Shown here in pieces: positions 16,648 to 25,198 of a DNA stretch of 64,000 bases (position 1 is its first letter; every line of letters begins with the position of its first letter). The stretch is from CADEFQ01 sp035433705 (GTDB taxonomy: Bacteria; Pseudomonadota; Gammaproteobacteria; Steroidobacterales; Steroidobacteraceae), in assembly GCA_035433705.1 (NCBI GenBank), contig DAORVK010000013.1, positions 5,872 through 69,871 on the forward strand, in the 5' to 3' direction. Both the position numbers and the translations under genes were made by a program. The notes beneath the pieces are model-generated. The model made no database searches. It was not told where the DNA came from and saw only the letters and a program-made list of their open reading frames with translations.

Positions 16648-17546
16648 CCCGCCAGCTCGGCGATGCGCTGCGGCTGCGAGTAGATGGTCACCCGCCCGCC
16701 ACGCACGAAGCCGCCGAGGGTCACGCCGAAGCGCTCGGCAATCTCTATGGCGAGCGACGTCGGTGCAGAAACGGCCGCGATGATTTCGAAGCCGGCGCGG
16801 ATGGCCTTGGTGATCATCTCGAGACTGAGTCGGCTCGACAGCAATACGCCGCAACCGGACAGGTCCACATCCTTCAAAAGGCACTTGCCGATCACCTTGT
16901 CGAGCGCATTGTGACGGCCCAGGTCTTCAGCGACCGCGATGATCTGTGCGTTGCGATCAAAGACCGCGGCCGCATGCGCGCCGCCCGTCTGCGTGAAAAC
17001 CGTCTGCAGCCTGCGCATCGCCGCCATCAACCCGTCGAATTGCGCGCTGCGAAGCCGGGCCGTATCTGCCACCGCCACGAGCCCTGCGACCAGATTGTCG
17101 ACCGCTTCCCGGCCGCCGCATATGCCACAGGCGCTGCCCATCGTGACATTCCGCCGTCGCGGACTGACGCTGGCGGGATCGACGAGCTGCACGCGGACGA
17201 TGCCTGGATCGTTGCCACACATCTCCATCCGGCGCAGGTCCTTCAGGCTGCAGATCAGACCTTCGGTGAACAGGAACCCGGCGGTCAGGGACAGCACTTC
17301 AGGGTCATCCGTTGCGCCGAGTACCCCCTGATCGCGACTGAAACCCAGCACCTCGTGCAACGAGGCGGTCGGCGTCCACATGAGCGTATACCAGCCGACG
17401 GACTCGACATCGATGGTCAGCATCGCCTCTTCGATGACCGGGCAGTCCTCGCGAACGGGCGGTTGACCCGTGCCCGGCAAGAAGTACGCCGGCACCAGTC
17501 GCACCCCATGCTGCACGGAGGGGGCGGCGGGCTGCTTTTCCTTCAT
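16611..17546 (-). CDS. fdhD: Formate dehydrogenase accessory sulfurtransferase FdhD
   Basis: About 311 residues. FdhD moves sulfur from IscS to the bis-MGD molybdenum cofactor before it is placed in formate dehydrogenase-type enzymes. The reactive loop GSACGICGGREAV (C140, C143) is present. Other family stretches are VESVGWYTLMWTPT, LTAGFLFTEGLI, TGGAHAAAVFD, AEDLGRHNALDKVIG and SSRLSLEMITKA. It lies just downstream of the molybdoenzyme operon, 19 bp after the membrane subunit gene. It probably serves that enzyme, which would imply a sulfido ligand on its molybdenum. Confidence 0.93.
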   Translation of the reverse strand: MKEKQPAAPSVQHGVRLVPAYFLPGTGQPPVREDCPVIEEAMLTIDVESVGWYTLMWTPTASLHEVLGFSRDQGVLGATDDPEVLSLTAGFLFTEGLICSLKDLRRMEMCGNDPGIVRVQLVDPASVSPRRRNVTMGSACGICGGREAVDNLVAGLVAVADTARLRSAQFDGLMAAMRRLQTVFTQTGGAHAAAVFDRNAQIIAVAEDLGRHNALDKVIGKCLLKDVDLSGCGVLLSSRLSLEMITKAIRAGFEIIAAVSAPTSLAIEIAERFGVTLGGFVRGGRVTIYSQPQRIAELAGQVDGGCSRYQS

Positions 17547-17565
17547 CAGCTCGCCAGAGCAGCGA

Positions 17566-18435
17566 TCAGGGGCGGAAACTCATGATCGGCTCGTAGACAC
17601 CGGCCTTGAAAACCAGCAACCGGAAAGTGTAGTAGCCAGCCAGCGTGCCGGCCGCGGCGGTCAGGGCGACTGTCGGTACACTGCCGGCCAGCCAGAGCAG
17701 CAATACCGGCAGCAGCACGCCTGCACCGCAGACGAGCACAAGAAACCACTTTGCGTAGGTGGTGCGGGTGAGAAGTTCCGCCGACTTGCGCGCACCGGGT
17801 GAGCCATGCCGTGCGGCATGCAGCATGCTCAGCAGGATCGCTGCGATGCACAAGTGCAGCAGCAGCGCCACAGGCAGCAGAGATTGTGCGGACTCCGGCA
17901 CTGCAGCCAGGAGCAGCATCACGCCGCCCGTCATCGCATAAGCGAGGCTTGCAACCGGCATGAGGCCCGTGTTCCAGAATGCGATGGCGGTCGAGTGTGA
18001 CATCGCCAGGCCCTGGTAGGTCATGACGACCAGGGCCGCCGCACCGGCCGCGAACTTGAGCAGCAGCACGAGCAGCGAGTCAGGCGCCAGAATGCCCGTC
18101 CAGGCGATCAGCACCGTGGCGCCACCGAAGCCCATCAGGCCCACGATGCCCAACAGGCCGCGGCTGACCCATGAACGGTCGGGACGCATGATGGCGCGCC
18201 AGGATCGCTTCGGCACGCCCATATGCGAGAGGTGAAAATAGGTCTTGAGCAGCCCGGTGATCAGCAAGCCCGCCAGCATCCCCTGGGCCGATCCCAGCAG
18301 CAGCGAGACAAAAAACAGCCCGGCGCCCAGCTCGCCAAAAAAGAAGGCATTGGCCATCGGGGTATCCCAATAGCGCTGGAATCGATACCCGAGGGCGAAG
18401 CTGTCGCCGACGATGGGCAGGTCATTGATAGCCAT
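17566..18435 (-). CDS. NrfD/DmsC-like membrane subunit of molybdoenzyme
   Basis: About 289 residues with eight or so hydrophobic segments, matching the DmsC/NrfD/PsrC anchor group. In complex iron-sulfur molybdoenzymes this subunit holds the complex in the inner membrane and passes electrons to or from quinones. The N-terminus YWDTPMANAFFFGELGAGLFF and the loop SHMGVPKRSWRAI with SWVSRG are typical of DmsC-type anchors. It follows the iron-sulfur subunit by 24 bp and precedes fdhD. No heme-binding pattern is evident. Confidence 0.83.
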   Translation of the reverse strand: MAINDLPIVGDSFALGYRFQRYWDTPMANAFFFGELGAGLFFVSLLLGSAQGMLAGLLITGLLKTYFHLSHMGVPKRSWRAIMRPDRSWVSRGLLGIVGLMGFGGATVLIAWTGILAPDSLLVLLLKFAAGAAALVVMTYQGLAMSHSTAIAFWNTGLMPVASLAYAMTGGVMLLLAAVPESAQSLLPVALLLHLCIAAILLSMLHAARHGSPGARKSAELLTRTTYAKWFLVLVCGAGVLLPVLLLWLAGSVPTVALTAAAGTLAGYYTFRLLVFKAGVYEPIMSFRP

Positions 18436-18459
18436 GATGTTCTCCCGCTGCTCCTGTCC

Positions 18460-19074
18460 TCAGTCGATGTAGTAGACCTTGGGCCTTGTATTCTTCTCGG
18501 GTAGCGGGGGCCGGCCGTTGCGCTCGCGGATCAGCTGGCTCGGTTTGCTCTCCGGATCGTCGAGGTCGCCGAAAATACGCGCTTCTGTCGGACAGGTGAC
18601 GACGCAGGCCGGATCGAGCCCCGCGTCCACGCGTCCACTGCAAAAATCACACTTGGTCACCATGCCGGGCGTATAGCGCGGATAGCCCTGCTGCTCAAAC
18701 GGTGTCAACTCGCCGGTACCGAACAGTCCGTCCTTGAAGGATTCGGCTTTCATCTCGCTTCGCTGGTCGTAGGGACAGGCGACCGCACAGGAACCGCAGC
18801 CGATGCATGTTTCGGGATTGACCATGACGATGCCGTCCGGCCGCGTGTAAGTCGCACCGCTCGGGCAGACTTTCTCGCAAGGGGCATCCTCACAGTGATT
18901 GCACAGCGTCGGGATGTACACGCGGTTGACGGCCGGATACACGCCGTATTCCTCGCTGAGCGTGCGCGTGAAAAACACGCCTTCGGGCAGCGCGTTCTCC
19001 TGCTTGCAGGCCACTACACAGGCATTGCAGCCGATGCAGCGCTTCAGATCGAACACCATGCCATAGCGTGCCAT
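18460..19074 (-). CDS. Four-cluster 4Fe-4S electron-transfer subunit
   Basis: About 204 residues, the B subunit of a complex iron-sulfur molybdoenzyme (DmsB/PsrB type). Sixteen cysteines form four 4Fe-4S sites: C13/16/19/23 (CIGCNACVVAC), C58/61/66/70 (CNHCEDAPCEKVC), C90/93/96/100 (CIGCGSCAVAC) and C142/145/157/161. Clusters pair across the usual two ferredoxin folds and wire the molybdenum subunit to the membrane subunit. Its ATG lies at the end of the catalytic gene (one shared base), so the genes are tightly coupled. There is no signal peptide. Confidence 0.92.
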   Translation of the reverse strand: MARYGMVFDLKRCIGCNACVVACKQENALPEGVFFTRTLSEEYGVYPAVNRVYIPTLCNHCEDAPCEKVCPSGATYTRPDGIVMVNPETCIGCGSCAVACPYDQRSEMKAESFKDGLFGTGELTPFEQQGYPRYTPGMVTKCDFCSGRVDAGLDPACVVTCPTEARIFGDLDDPESKPSQLIRERNGRPPLPEKNTRPKVYYID

Positions 19075-21701
19075 CAGTGCTTCCTCCCCTTGCCCGGCTT
19101 CGCGAGCTCGTCCACCAGGTCATAGACCGAGCCGCCCATCTTCAGGTGCTCTGGCCAGTCCGGCAATTTGGTGATCCTGACCTTGCACACCGTTTCCGGC
19201 TGGCCGGTCACGCCGTCGGTGTTCCTGAGGTCATAAGGCAGCAGATCGTTGAAGTGTCCGCCGGCATGCTTGATCCCCTTCGAGTGGATCTTTGCCCGCG
19301 ACAGCGCGTTGGATACACCGAGCGCATCCGGGTGCCAGCCTTCGGAGACACCGATACGGCCGAATATCTTGCCGTAGGGCGACTCGACCTTGACGATATC
19401 CAGCGGCTTCAGGCCCTGCTTTGCCGCGGTTTTCGGGTTCAGCATGAGCGCAATGTGCACCGGATCGCGGTACACGATGTCCTGGATCCACGGATTGCTC
19501 AGGCTTTCGCCGAAGTTGATCTGTATATCCTTGAAGAACATGCCATAGAGGTCGTACTCGGGTGGTTCGCTGTGCACCGGATCGAGCCGGGGCGTTGGCA
19601 GCGGCTGATAGTCTTCCCAGGCCCATTCATGGCGGAAAGGCACCTTGGCAGCCTCCATCTTCTGCTTGAGATCGTCGCGGATCCCCACCATGTCTTCGAT
19701 GTAGAAGTGCAGGCGCATCCCTTCCCAGGGCCGGTACCACTTGTCGAGGCGCCGCTCGGTCACTGCATGACCGTGCTCGACGTACCAGTCGAGATCCTTG
19801 CCGTTCCAGAGGAGACCCTTGCGGCGGGCAATCTCCTTGTCCGTGTACTTGATCCCCGGCTGCAGCTTCAGTTCCGGCTTCTGCACAAAGCCGAGGGCGA
19901 AGTTCAGTACTTCGTTGTAGCTGTCGAGTACGCCGATACGCTCGGCGAGATCAGAGAAAATGTCTTCCTCGCTCTTCGTGTTGTAGAGCGGCTCCACGGC
20001 AGGCTGGCGCATGCACATGCCCTCCGTGTGGGGCGGCTCGATCATGGTCATGTTCCATGATTCGAACATATCGTGCGACGGCAGGATGACATCGGCCCAC
20101 TGGGTCGTTTCGGTGGGAATGATGTCCGACACCGCGATGAACTTCATGCTCCTCATGAACTCGAACCACTTCTCGCGTGGCCCCTGCATGGCCCAGATCG
20201 GGTTCGAGTGGCAGATGATCATGGTGTCGGGACGGAATTCGACGCCGTACTTCTCCGGATTGAGGAAGACCTCCAGGTTCAGATGGGGCGGATGCACGCC
20301 GACCGGGAAGTAGTCCATCAGTTGAAAGGTATTCGGCGGGTAGGCAAACGGCGGCACCGGGCCGAGCTGATGCGGCGTCGGCTTGATCATGCCGTTCTCA
20401 CCCGGTGCGATGTGGCTGTGATCGACCCACTGATCGTCGAGTGTCACACCAAGGTGCCCGCCCGGCGCATCGATGCAGCCGAGCAGGAAGTTCACCATCT
20501 TGAAGGCATGATTGGCCTGGAAGCCGAGCTTGTGACCCTGCGCGCCGCGGTAGTAGTTGTAGGCGGCGGGACGCAACGGCATCACGCGGCCGTCGATTTC
20601 GATCTTCGCGTCGGCGGCAATGCCGGCGGCGTCATACATCTCTTTCGCCAGCCGCCGAACGGTGGCGGGCGGTACGGTGGTCAGCTTCTCCATCGCCTCG
20701 GGCGAACAGTCGGCGAGGATGTCCCTGAAGCGCTGGAAGGCCGGCTTGCAGGGCTTGCCTTCGACCGTCCAGGCGCCTCCTTCGAGCGCCGCCTCGCCGA
20801 CGCTCGGGTCGTCCCAGAGCTTGGCGCGATTATCGACGCTATCCCACACGTAGGTCTTGCCGTCGGCATTGCGGATGAAGTAGCCATCGTCACCCACCAG
20901 ATAGGGTGCGTTGGTGTCCTTGCGCAGCGACTTGTAGTCGCACCAGCCCTCGCTGACCATCACATGACACATGCTGAGCGCAAACTGCCGGTCGGTCGCC
21001 GGGCGGATCGGCACCCACTCTTCCGACTTGGCTGCCGAGATGGAAAACCGTGGCTCCACGGTCACGCAGCGCATGCCCCGCTCCACGCGCGCATCCGCCA
21101 CCCAGCTCGACTGCGCCGCCGCATGCAGATGCGAGGAGAAACCGTCACCGGTGCCGTTGTTCAGCCAGAAATTGCAGTACTTCGGGTCATTGGCCGCCGC
21201 AAATGCCGAGTGCACATAGCCGTTGACCGGATGATAGGCGCCGCCGCACATGGTGCCGCCGGACTGGAAGAAGTTGAAATTGCCGAAGGCCAGTGGCCAG
21301 ACCCAGATATTCATCTTCTGGAAATCTTCCAGCGACGGGATGATGCGGCGCGGATCGGTCTGCAGACAGTCCTTGAGCTTGTCGGCCACCAGCGTCAGGG
21401 CTTCATCCCAGCTGATCGGCACCCACTTCGGGTCTATGTTCGGCCCCTTCTCCGGGTTCGTCCGCTTCAGCGGTTGCGTGAACCGGTTGGGATCGTAGTG
21501 CCGCATGATCGCGGAATTGCCCTTCGGACAGAGCTTGCCGCGGTTCGAGGGATTGGTCGGGTCACCCTCGACCTTGTTGATGACGCCATCGTCGGTGACG
21601 TGAATCAGGTTCGTGCAGGAATGCAGGCACATCTTGCAGGTGGAACGCACCCAGCGGCCGGGCTTGATGGAGTTGTGCACTGCGTCTGGAGTGGCGACCA
21701 T
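19074..21701 (-). CDS. Molybdopterin oxidoreductase catalytic subunit (DMSO reductase superfamily)
   Basis: About 875 residues. The N-terminal [4Fe-4S] site is CKMCLHSC...GKLCPKGN (C22, C25, C29, C58). Bis-MGD-binding regions follow (VPISWDEALTLVADKL; SDIIPTETTQWADVILP; and a C-terminal dinucleotide-binding domain). C152 in SGGTMCGGAYHP is the likely molybdenum ligand position; there is no Cys/Sec-His pair as in formate dehydrogenase. No twin-arginine signal is visible from this start (GAGG is well placed upstream) or in the 70 residues upstream. A cytoplasm-facing complex is therefore inferred, as in phenylacetyl-CoA:acceptor oxidoreductase (PadBCD). The substrate is unknown. Confidence 0.9.
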   Translation of the reverse strand: MVATPDAVHNSIKPGRWVRSTCKMCLHSCTNLIHVTDDGVINKVEGDPTNPSNRGKLCPKGNSAIMRHYDPNRFTQPLKRTNPEKGPNIDPKWVPISWDEALTLVADKLKDCLQTDPRRIIPSLEDFQKMNIWVWPLAFGNFNFFQSGGTMCGGAYHPVNGYVHSAFAAANDPKYCNFWLNNGTGDGFSSHLHAAAQSSWVADARVERGMRCVTVEPRFSISAAKSEEWVPIRPATDRQFALSMCHVMVSEGWCDYKSLRKDTNAPYLVGDDGYFIRNADGKTYVWDSVDNRAKLWDDPSVGEAALEGGAWTVEGKPCKPAFQRFRDILADCSPEAMEKLTTVPPATVRRLAKEMYDAAGIAADAKIEIDGRVMPLRPAAYNYYRGAQGHKLGFQANHAFKMVNFLLGCIDAPGGHLGVTLDDQWVDHSHIAPGENGMIKPTPHQLGPVPPFAYPPNTFQLMDYFPVGVHPPHLNLEVFLNPEKYGVEFRPDTMIICHSNPIWAMQGPREKWFEFMRSMKFIAVSDIIPTETTQWADVILPSHDMFESWNMTMIEPPHTEGMCMRQPAVEPLYNTKSEEDIFSDLAERIGVLDSYNEVLNFALGFVQKPELKLQPGIKYTDKEIARRKGLLWNGKDLDWYVEHGHAVTERRLDKWYRPWEGMRLHFYIEDMVGIRDDLKQKMEAAKVPFRHEWAWEDYQPLPTPRLDPVHSEPPEYDLYGMFFKDIQINFGESLSNPWIQDIVYRDPVHIALMLNPKTAAKQGLKPLDIVKVESPYGKIFGRIGVSEGWHPDALGVSNALSRAKIHSKGIKHAGGHFNDLLPYDLRNTDGVTGQPETVCKVRITKLPDWPEHLKMGGSVYDLVDELAKPGKGRKH

Positions 21702-22044
21702 TGCTAACCCTCGTGCATGAATCGACGGCTGGCCAATCCGGCCAGCGACCGGGACATCAAACTTGGCTTCTTTCCGATACGGGTCTCCGGGATCATCATC
21801 CCGGCTCCGCAGCACCAAGACGCCTGTCCGCAATGTAACCGGATGCGTTGCTTCTGCCAAGACGGCTGCGCGACGCAGGGCAGTATGCAAATCCGGCACG
21901 CGATTGTGCATATTGCGCCAAACGCGCGTAGGGGGCTTGATTGCCGGTGATGCCGTGCAACACTCGGCCAGCGTTCACGCCGGCGCAATGGGGCGCGACG
22001 CACGCACAAAACGAGAATCATTGGCACATCATCAGGGGAGATAC
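21702..22044. other. Divergent intergenic region with two hairpins
   Basis: This 343-bp gap separates the leftward molybdoenzyme operon from the rightward TonB receptor and must hold both promoters. No convincing gene is seen; a 77-codon open frame across 21717-21950 is cysteine-rich but matches nothing known. Two compact inverted repeats stand out: arms 21728-21734 and 21740-21746 (5-base loop), and arms 21787-21793 and 21798-21804 (4-base loop). Both lie close to the molybdoenzyme start and would fall in its 5' leader. I see no clear FNR box, sigma-54 element or good -35/-10 pair. Confidence 0.45.
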
Positions 22045-24492
22045 ATGCAAGCTTGTCGCCTCACTCGCGCCATCGTTGTCACGTTGACGCCTTTCGCAGT
22101 CGGCGCCCTCGCGCAGGCCCAGACCATACTCGAGGAGGTTGTGGTCTCCGCGCAGAAGCGCGAACAGAACATCCAGGACGTGGGCATTTCGATTGCCGCG
22201 TTCACCGGCGATCAGCTGAAGGCGATGGGCATCGAGTCCAGCTACGATATCGCGACCTTCACGCCGGGCGTGCATATCTCCGGCGCCATGGCCGGCCAGA
22301 ACTCACAGTTCACGATCCGCGGCGTCACGCAGAGCGACTTCAATGACATTGTCGAGGCGCCGAATGCGGTTTATCTCGACGAAGGCTACATCCCGATCGC
22401 GAACGCCCAGACCTTCGGGCTGTTCGACATCGAGCGCGTCGAAGTGCTGAAGGGCCCGCAGGGCACCCTCTTCGGTCGCAACGCGACCGGAGGCCTCGTG
22501 CACTACATCTCGCGCAAGCCGACTTTCGGGGAGGTCGAAGGCTTCGTCGACCTGCGGGGCGGTTACTACGACACCCCCGCTCACGGCGGCAGCCAGCGCG
22601 TCGAAGCCGCCATCGGCGGCCCGCTGGGCGATCGTGTGGCGGGGCGCGTGGCCGTGATGTACGACAATGTCGAGAGCTACCTGAAGAACATGTACCCGGC
22701 CGGCGCACCCACCGCGGGCTCGTTTGGCTCGCTGCCACCCGGCCCCGGTGCCGGCGCGGACATGGGCGCGAGCGAAACCTTCGCGCTGCGCGGCACGCTT
22801 GATTTCAAGGCCGGCGACGAGGTGCTGTTGCGCGTCTCGGCGAACCACGCGAAGAGCAAGGTCAGCACCGGCCCGTACCAGGCGATCTCGACCATCGGCG
22901 TCCTCGACGCACAGGGCGAGCTCATCAACGTGATCAGGACTCCCGCAGGCGAGACGCGGTTCACCATCCAGGGCAGTGGCGAGGGTGGCGCGAACCTGAT
23001 CGACGGCAGCAGCTTCGGGTCGGGCGGGACGCTCGGCCTGCCCGGCCGCCCCGTTCCAGGCGGCGATTTCTTCGGCTACACCGATCCAGACGGCGATGGC
23101 TGGCGCACCAGCAGCGACTTCGCCTTCAAGGACAATGGCGAGACCGAGGCCACCGGCCTCAGCGGCCGCGTCGAGTGGGATGTCGCGGAGCGCGTTCAGC
23201 TGGTTTCGATCACCGACTGGAAGAAGTACGAGAAGGTCCTGTTCATTGACGTCGACGCGGGGCCGATGAACCAGCTCGCGAACGCCGGTGCGGTCGATGC
23301 GGACAGCCTCTCGCAGGAGCTGCGCCTGAGTGGCTCCACAGGGCGCACGCACTGGGTTGCCGGCGGCTACTACCTGAACATCGATAACAATGCGGACAAC
23401 GCGCTGAAGGCACCCGTCAACAGTCTCATCTACACGCTGTTCGGCAATACGCCCTTCGACATCGGTGTCAAAGCCAGGCTGAAGACGAAATCCTACTCCG
23501 CCTTCGGCCAGCTCGAGTTCGACTTCACCGACCGGATCACGGGAACGCTGGGCGGGCGCATCATCGAGGAGGAGAAGGACTATCGCATGATCGCGAATGG
23601 CTTCTTCATCTCAACCAGCAACTACCACATCAACCAGGGCAGTCCGCTGCCGAACGTGCCGGTGCCCGGTGCGCCGTTCAGCTTCGCGGACGAGAGCTCG
23701 AAGACGCTGTGGACCGGCAAGGCCCAGCTCGACTTCCGGCCCCGCGACGGGCTGCTGCTCTACGCAGGCATCAATCGCGGTTCCAAGGCCGGCAGCTACA
23801 ATGCGCCCCTGCTTGGCGCCTACCTGGGTGGTGGAGGCGATGCGGGGCTACCCTACGGGGATGAAACCCTGTGGTCCTACGAGGGCGGCTTCAAGGCCTC
23901 CCTGGGCGAGCGCACGCGCCTGAATGGCGGCGTTTACTACTACGACTACAAGGATGCACAAGCCTTCCTCTTCGTGGGCGTGGGGGGTCTCGTGATCAAC
24001 GCCGATCAGCGGACCTATGGTGCCGAGCTCGAGCTGCAGACGAACCCGATCGAGGGTCTCGATATCTCGCTGTCGGGCGGACTGCTGGACGCCAAGCTCA
24101 AGAATGTGCCGCTGCGCGCCAATTCGCCGCTGCCGCCGCGCGACGTGCGCCCGATCTTCACGCCTGAGGTTCAGGTCACCGGGATGGTGCGCTATTCATG
24201 GCCCGCGCTGGGCGGCCTGCTGCACATTCGCTCGGACGCGGCTTACGTGGGCAGCGTCTACTACAACCTGCGCAACTTTGACGCCGACAAGTTCCCGTCC
24301 TACCTGCTCGTGAACGGCGAGTTCGGCTGGACCTCCGGGGACGATGCCTGGCAGGTGTCGTTGAACTTGCGCAACATCACGCAGGAGAAGGCGGGCGGCA
24401 TGGGTTACGACCTCGCCTCGCTGTGCGGTTGCAACGAGGTGTCGTACCTGCCACCGCGCTGGCTCGGTGTCTCGCTCAAGCGCTCGTTCTGA
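22045..24492 (+). CDS. TonB-dependent outer-membrane receptor
   Basis: About 815 residues from ATG 22045, preceded by GGGGAG. The signal peptide is about residues 1-26 (cleavage near ALAQAQT). The TonB-box region ILEEVVVSAQKREQNIQDV is followed by the plug domain with IRGVTQSDFND, VYLDEGYIP, VEVLKGPQGTLFGRNATGG and VHYISRKPT. A long beta barrel ends in the aromatic LKRSF typical of outer-membrane proteins. This subtype is abundant in sphingomonads and Steroidobacter-like bacteria and imports diverse large or scarce organic substrates. It is divergent from the molybdoenzyme operon, which hints at a shared substrate, but this is inference. Confidence 0.92.
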   Translation: MQACRLTRAIVVTLTPFAVGALAQAQTILEEVVVSAQKREQNIQDVGISIAAFTGDQLKAMGIESSYDIATFTPGVHISGAMAGQNSQFTIRGVTQSDFNDIVEAPNAVYLDEGYIPIANAQTFGLFDIERVEVLKGPQGTLFGRNATGGLVHYISRKPTFGEVEGFVDLRGGYYDTPAHGGSQRVEAAIGGPLGDRVAGRVAVMYDNVESYLKNMYPAGAPTAGSFGSLPPGPGAGADMGASETFALRGTLDFKAGDEVLLRVSANHAKSKVSTGPYQAISTIGVLDAQGELINVIRTPAGETRFTIQGSGEGGANLIDGSSFGSGGTLGLPGRPVPGGDFFGYTDPDGDGWRTSSDFAFKDNGETEATGLSGRVEWDVAERVQLVSITDWKKYEKVLFIDVDAGPMNQLANAGAVDADSLSQELRLSGSTGRTHWVAGGYYLNIDNNADNALKAPVNSLIYTLFGNTPFDIGVKARLKTKSYSAFGQLEFDFTDRITGTLGGRIIEEEKDYRMIANGFFISTSNYHINQGSPLPNVPVPGAPFSFADESSKTLWTGKAQLDFRPRDGLLLYAGINRGSKAGSYNAPLLGAYLGGGGDAGLPYGDETLWSYEGGFKASLGERTRLNGGVYYYDYKDAQAFLFVGVGGLVINADQRTYGAELELQTNPIEGLDISLSGGLLDAKLKNVPLRANSPLPPRDVRPIFTPEVQVTGMVRYSWPALGGLLHIRSDAAYVGSVYYNLRNFDADKFPSYLLVNGEFGWTSGDDAWQVSLNLRNITQEKAGGMGYDLASLCGCNEVSYLPPRWLGVSLKRSF

Positions 24493-24501
24493 TGTTTGGG
24501 T

Positions 24502-24531
24502 GCCGCGCGCCGTCTCACAACGGCGCGCGGC
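24502..24531. terminator. GC-rich hairpin between convergent genes
   Basis: A perfect 12-bp stem (24502-24513 with 24520-24531) and a 6-base loop lie between the end of the TonB receptor gene and the end of the convergent YjdF-like gene, overlapping the last codons of the latter. Position and strength suggest a terminator for the receptor transcript. The following tract is only GCTTTA on the plus strand, so classical intrinsic termination is uncertain. Confidence 0.5.
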
Positions 24532-25198
24532 GCTTTACCCGCAGGCTCTCCTGCCACTCCCGTGCAAAGTCGCGCTGGTAGTGGTAGTTGACGGCCGCAG
24601 TGACACACATCGCAATCAGCGCCCCGAGGCTCGCGAGCGCCATGTCCTTCTGCGCATCCCACGGGTCGCCCTGCGTCCCGAGGAATGCTGCACCAAGGTC
24701 GCCGCCGAACACGACGGCCGCCGCCCATTCGATTATTTCGTAGAGGGCCGAGGAAGACATCGTGAGATCGAGCGGCAGGAAGTAGCCCCAGAAGCCCTTG
24801 ACTGCCGCGACCCGCAGGAAGAGTTCGCGGATCGGGTACGCAAGCAGAAGTCCGTAGGAGAAATGCACCACCCGATCGAAATTGTTGCGCTCCCAGCCGA
24901 AGAGCGCGTCGATCGGCAAGCCGAGCGTCTGCCGTGACCACGCATCGTACGGTACTTCCGCGTACGTGAAGTGCGCGCCGATCGTGTGCAGGCAGAGGAA
25001 CACGAAGATCAGCGTGTAGGAAGTGCGTGACAGCGGAAACGGTCGCCACGTGGCAGCAAGGAGCGCGATAGCCGCGATGAGAAGTGCGTTCTCAAGCAGC
25101 CAGTCGCTGCGGTCGAAGGGGTTGAACGCAAGCGGCAACCAGAGCACGAACCACGCGGCAAGGAGCGCGAGCGCGTAGCGGCCGTTCGGCACGTTCAC
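24515..25198 (-). CDS. YjdF-like (DUF2238) inner-membrane protein
   Basis: About 227 residues with six or seven hydrophobic segments. It carries the DUF2238 signatures FDRVVHFSYGLLLAYPIRELF and SSALYEIIEWAAAVVFGG, plus GTQGDPWDAQKDMALASLGAL. E. coli YjdF is the reference member; its role is unknown. The start is GTG, overlapping the stop of the biotin carboxylase gene (GTGA), so it is the last gene of that leftward unit. Nothing ties it functionally to leucine breakdown. Confidence 0.83.
   Translation of the reverse strand: MNVPNGRYALALLAAWFVLWLPLAFNPFDRSDWLLENALLIAAIALLAATWRPFPLSRTSYTLIFVFLCLHTIGAHFTYAEVPYDAWSRQTLGLPIDALFGWERNNFDRVVHFSYGLLLAYPIRELFLRVAAVKGFWGYFLPLDLTMSSSALYEIIEWAAAVVFGGDLGAAFLGTQGDPWDAQKDMALASLGALIAMCVTAAVNYHYQRDFAREWQESLRVKRRAPL

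Noticed and set aside
19074..21701. Formate dehydrogenase identity for the molybdoenzyme because of adjacent fdhD
   Set aside because: The catalytic subunit lacks the Cys/Sec-His pair of formate dehydrogenases at the metal site, so only the general superfamily is assigned.
20073..21707. A 544-codon open frame antisense to the molybdoenzyme catalytic gene
   Set aside because: It is fully opposite a clear 875-residue enzyme with intact motifs; in GC-rich DNA antisense frames stay open by chance. Its translation has no recognisable domain.
21717..21950. A 77-codon cysteine-containing frame in the gap before the TonB receptor
   Set aside because: No ribosome-binding site, no similarity to known small metal-binding proteins, and the region must hold two promoters. 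Kept only as a remark in the intergenic entry.
21930..22040. Possible FNR box or sigma-54 promoter before the TonB receptor
   Set aside because: TTGATTGCCGGTGATG has only one good half-site, and TTGGCACATCATC lacks the -12 GC at the right distance.
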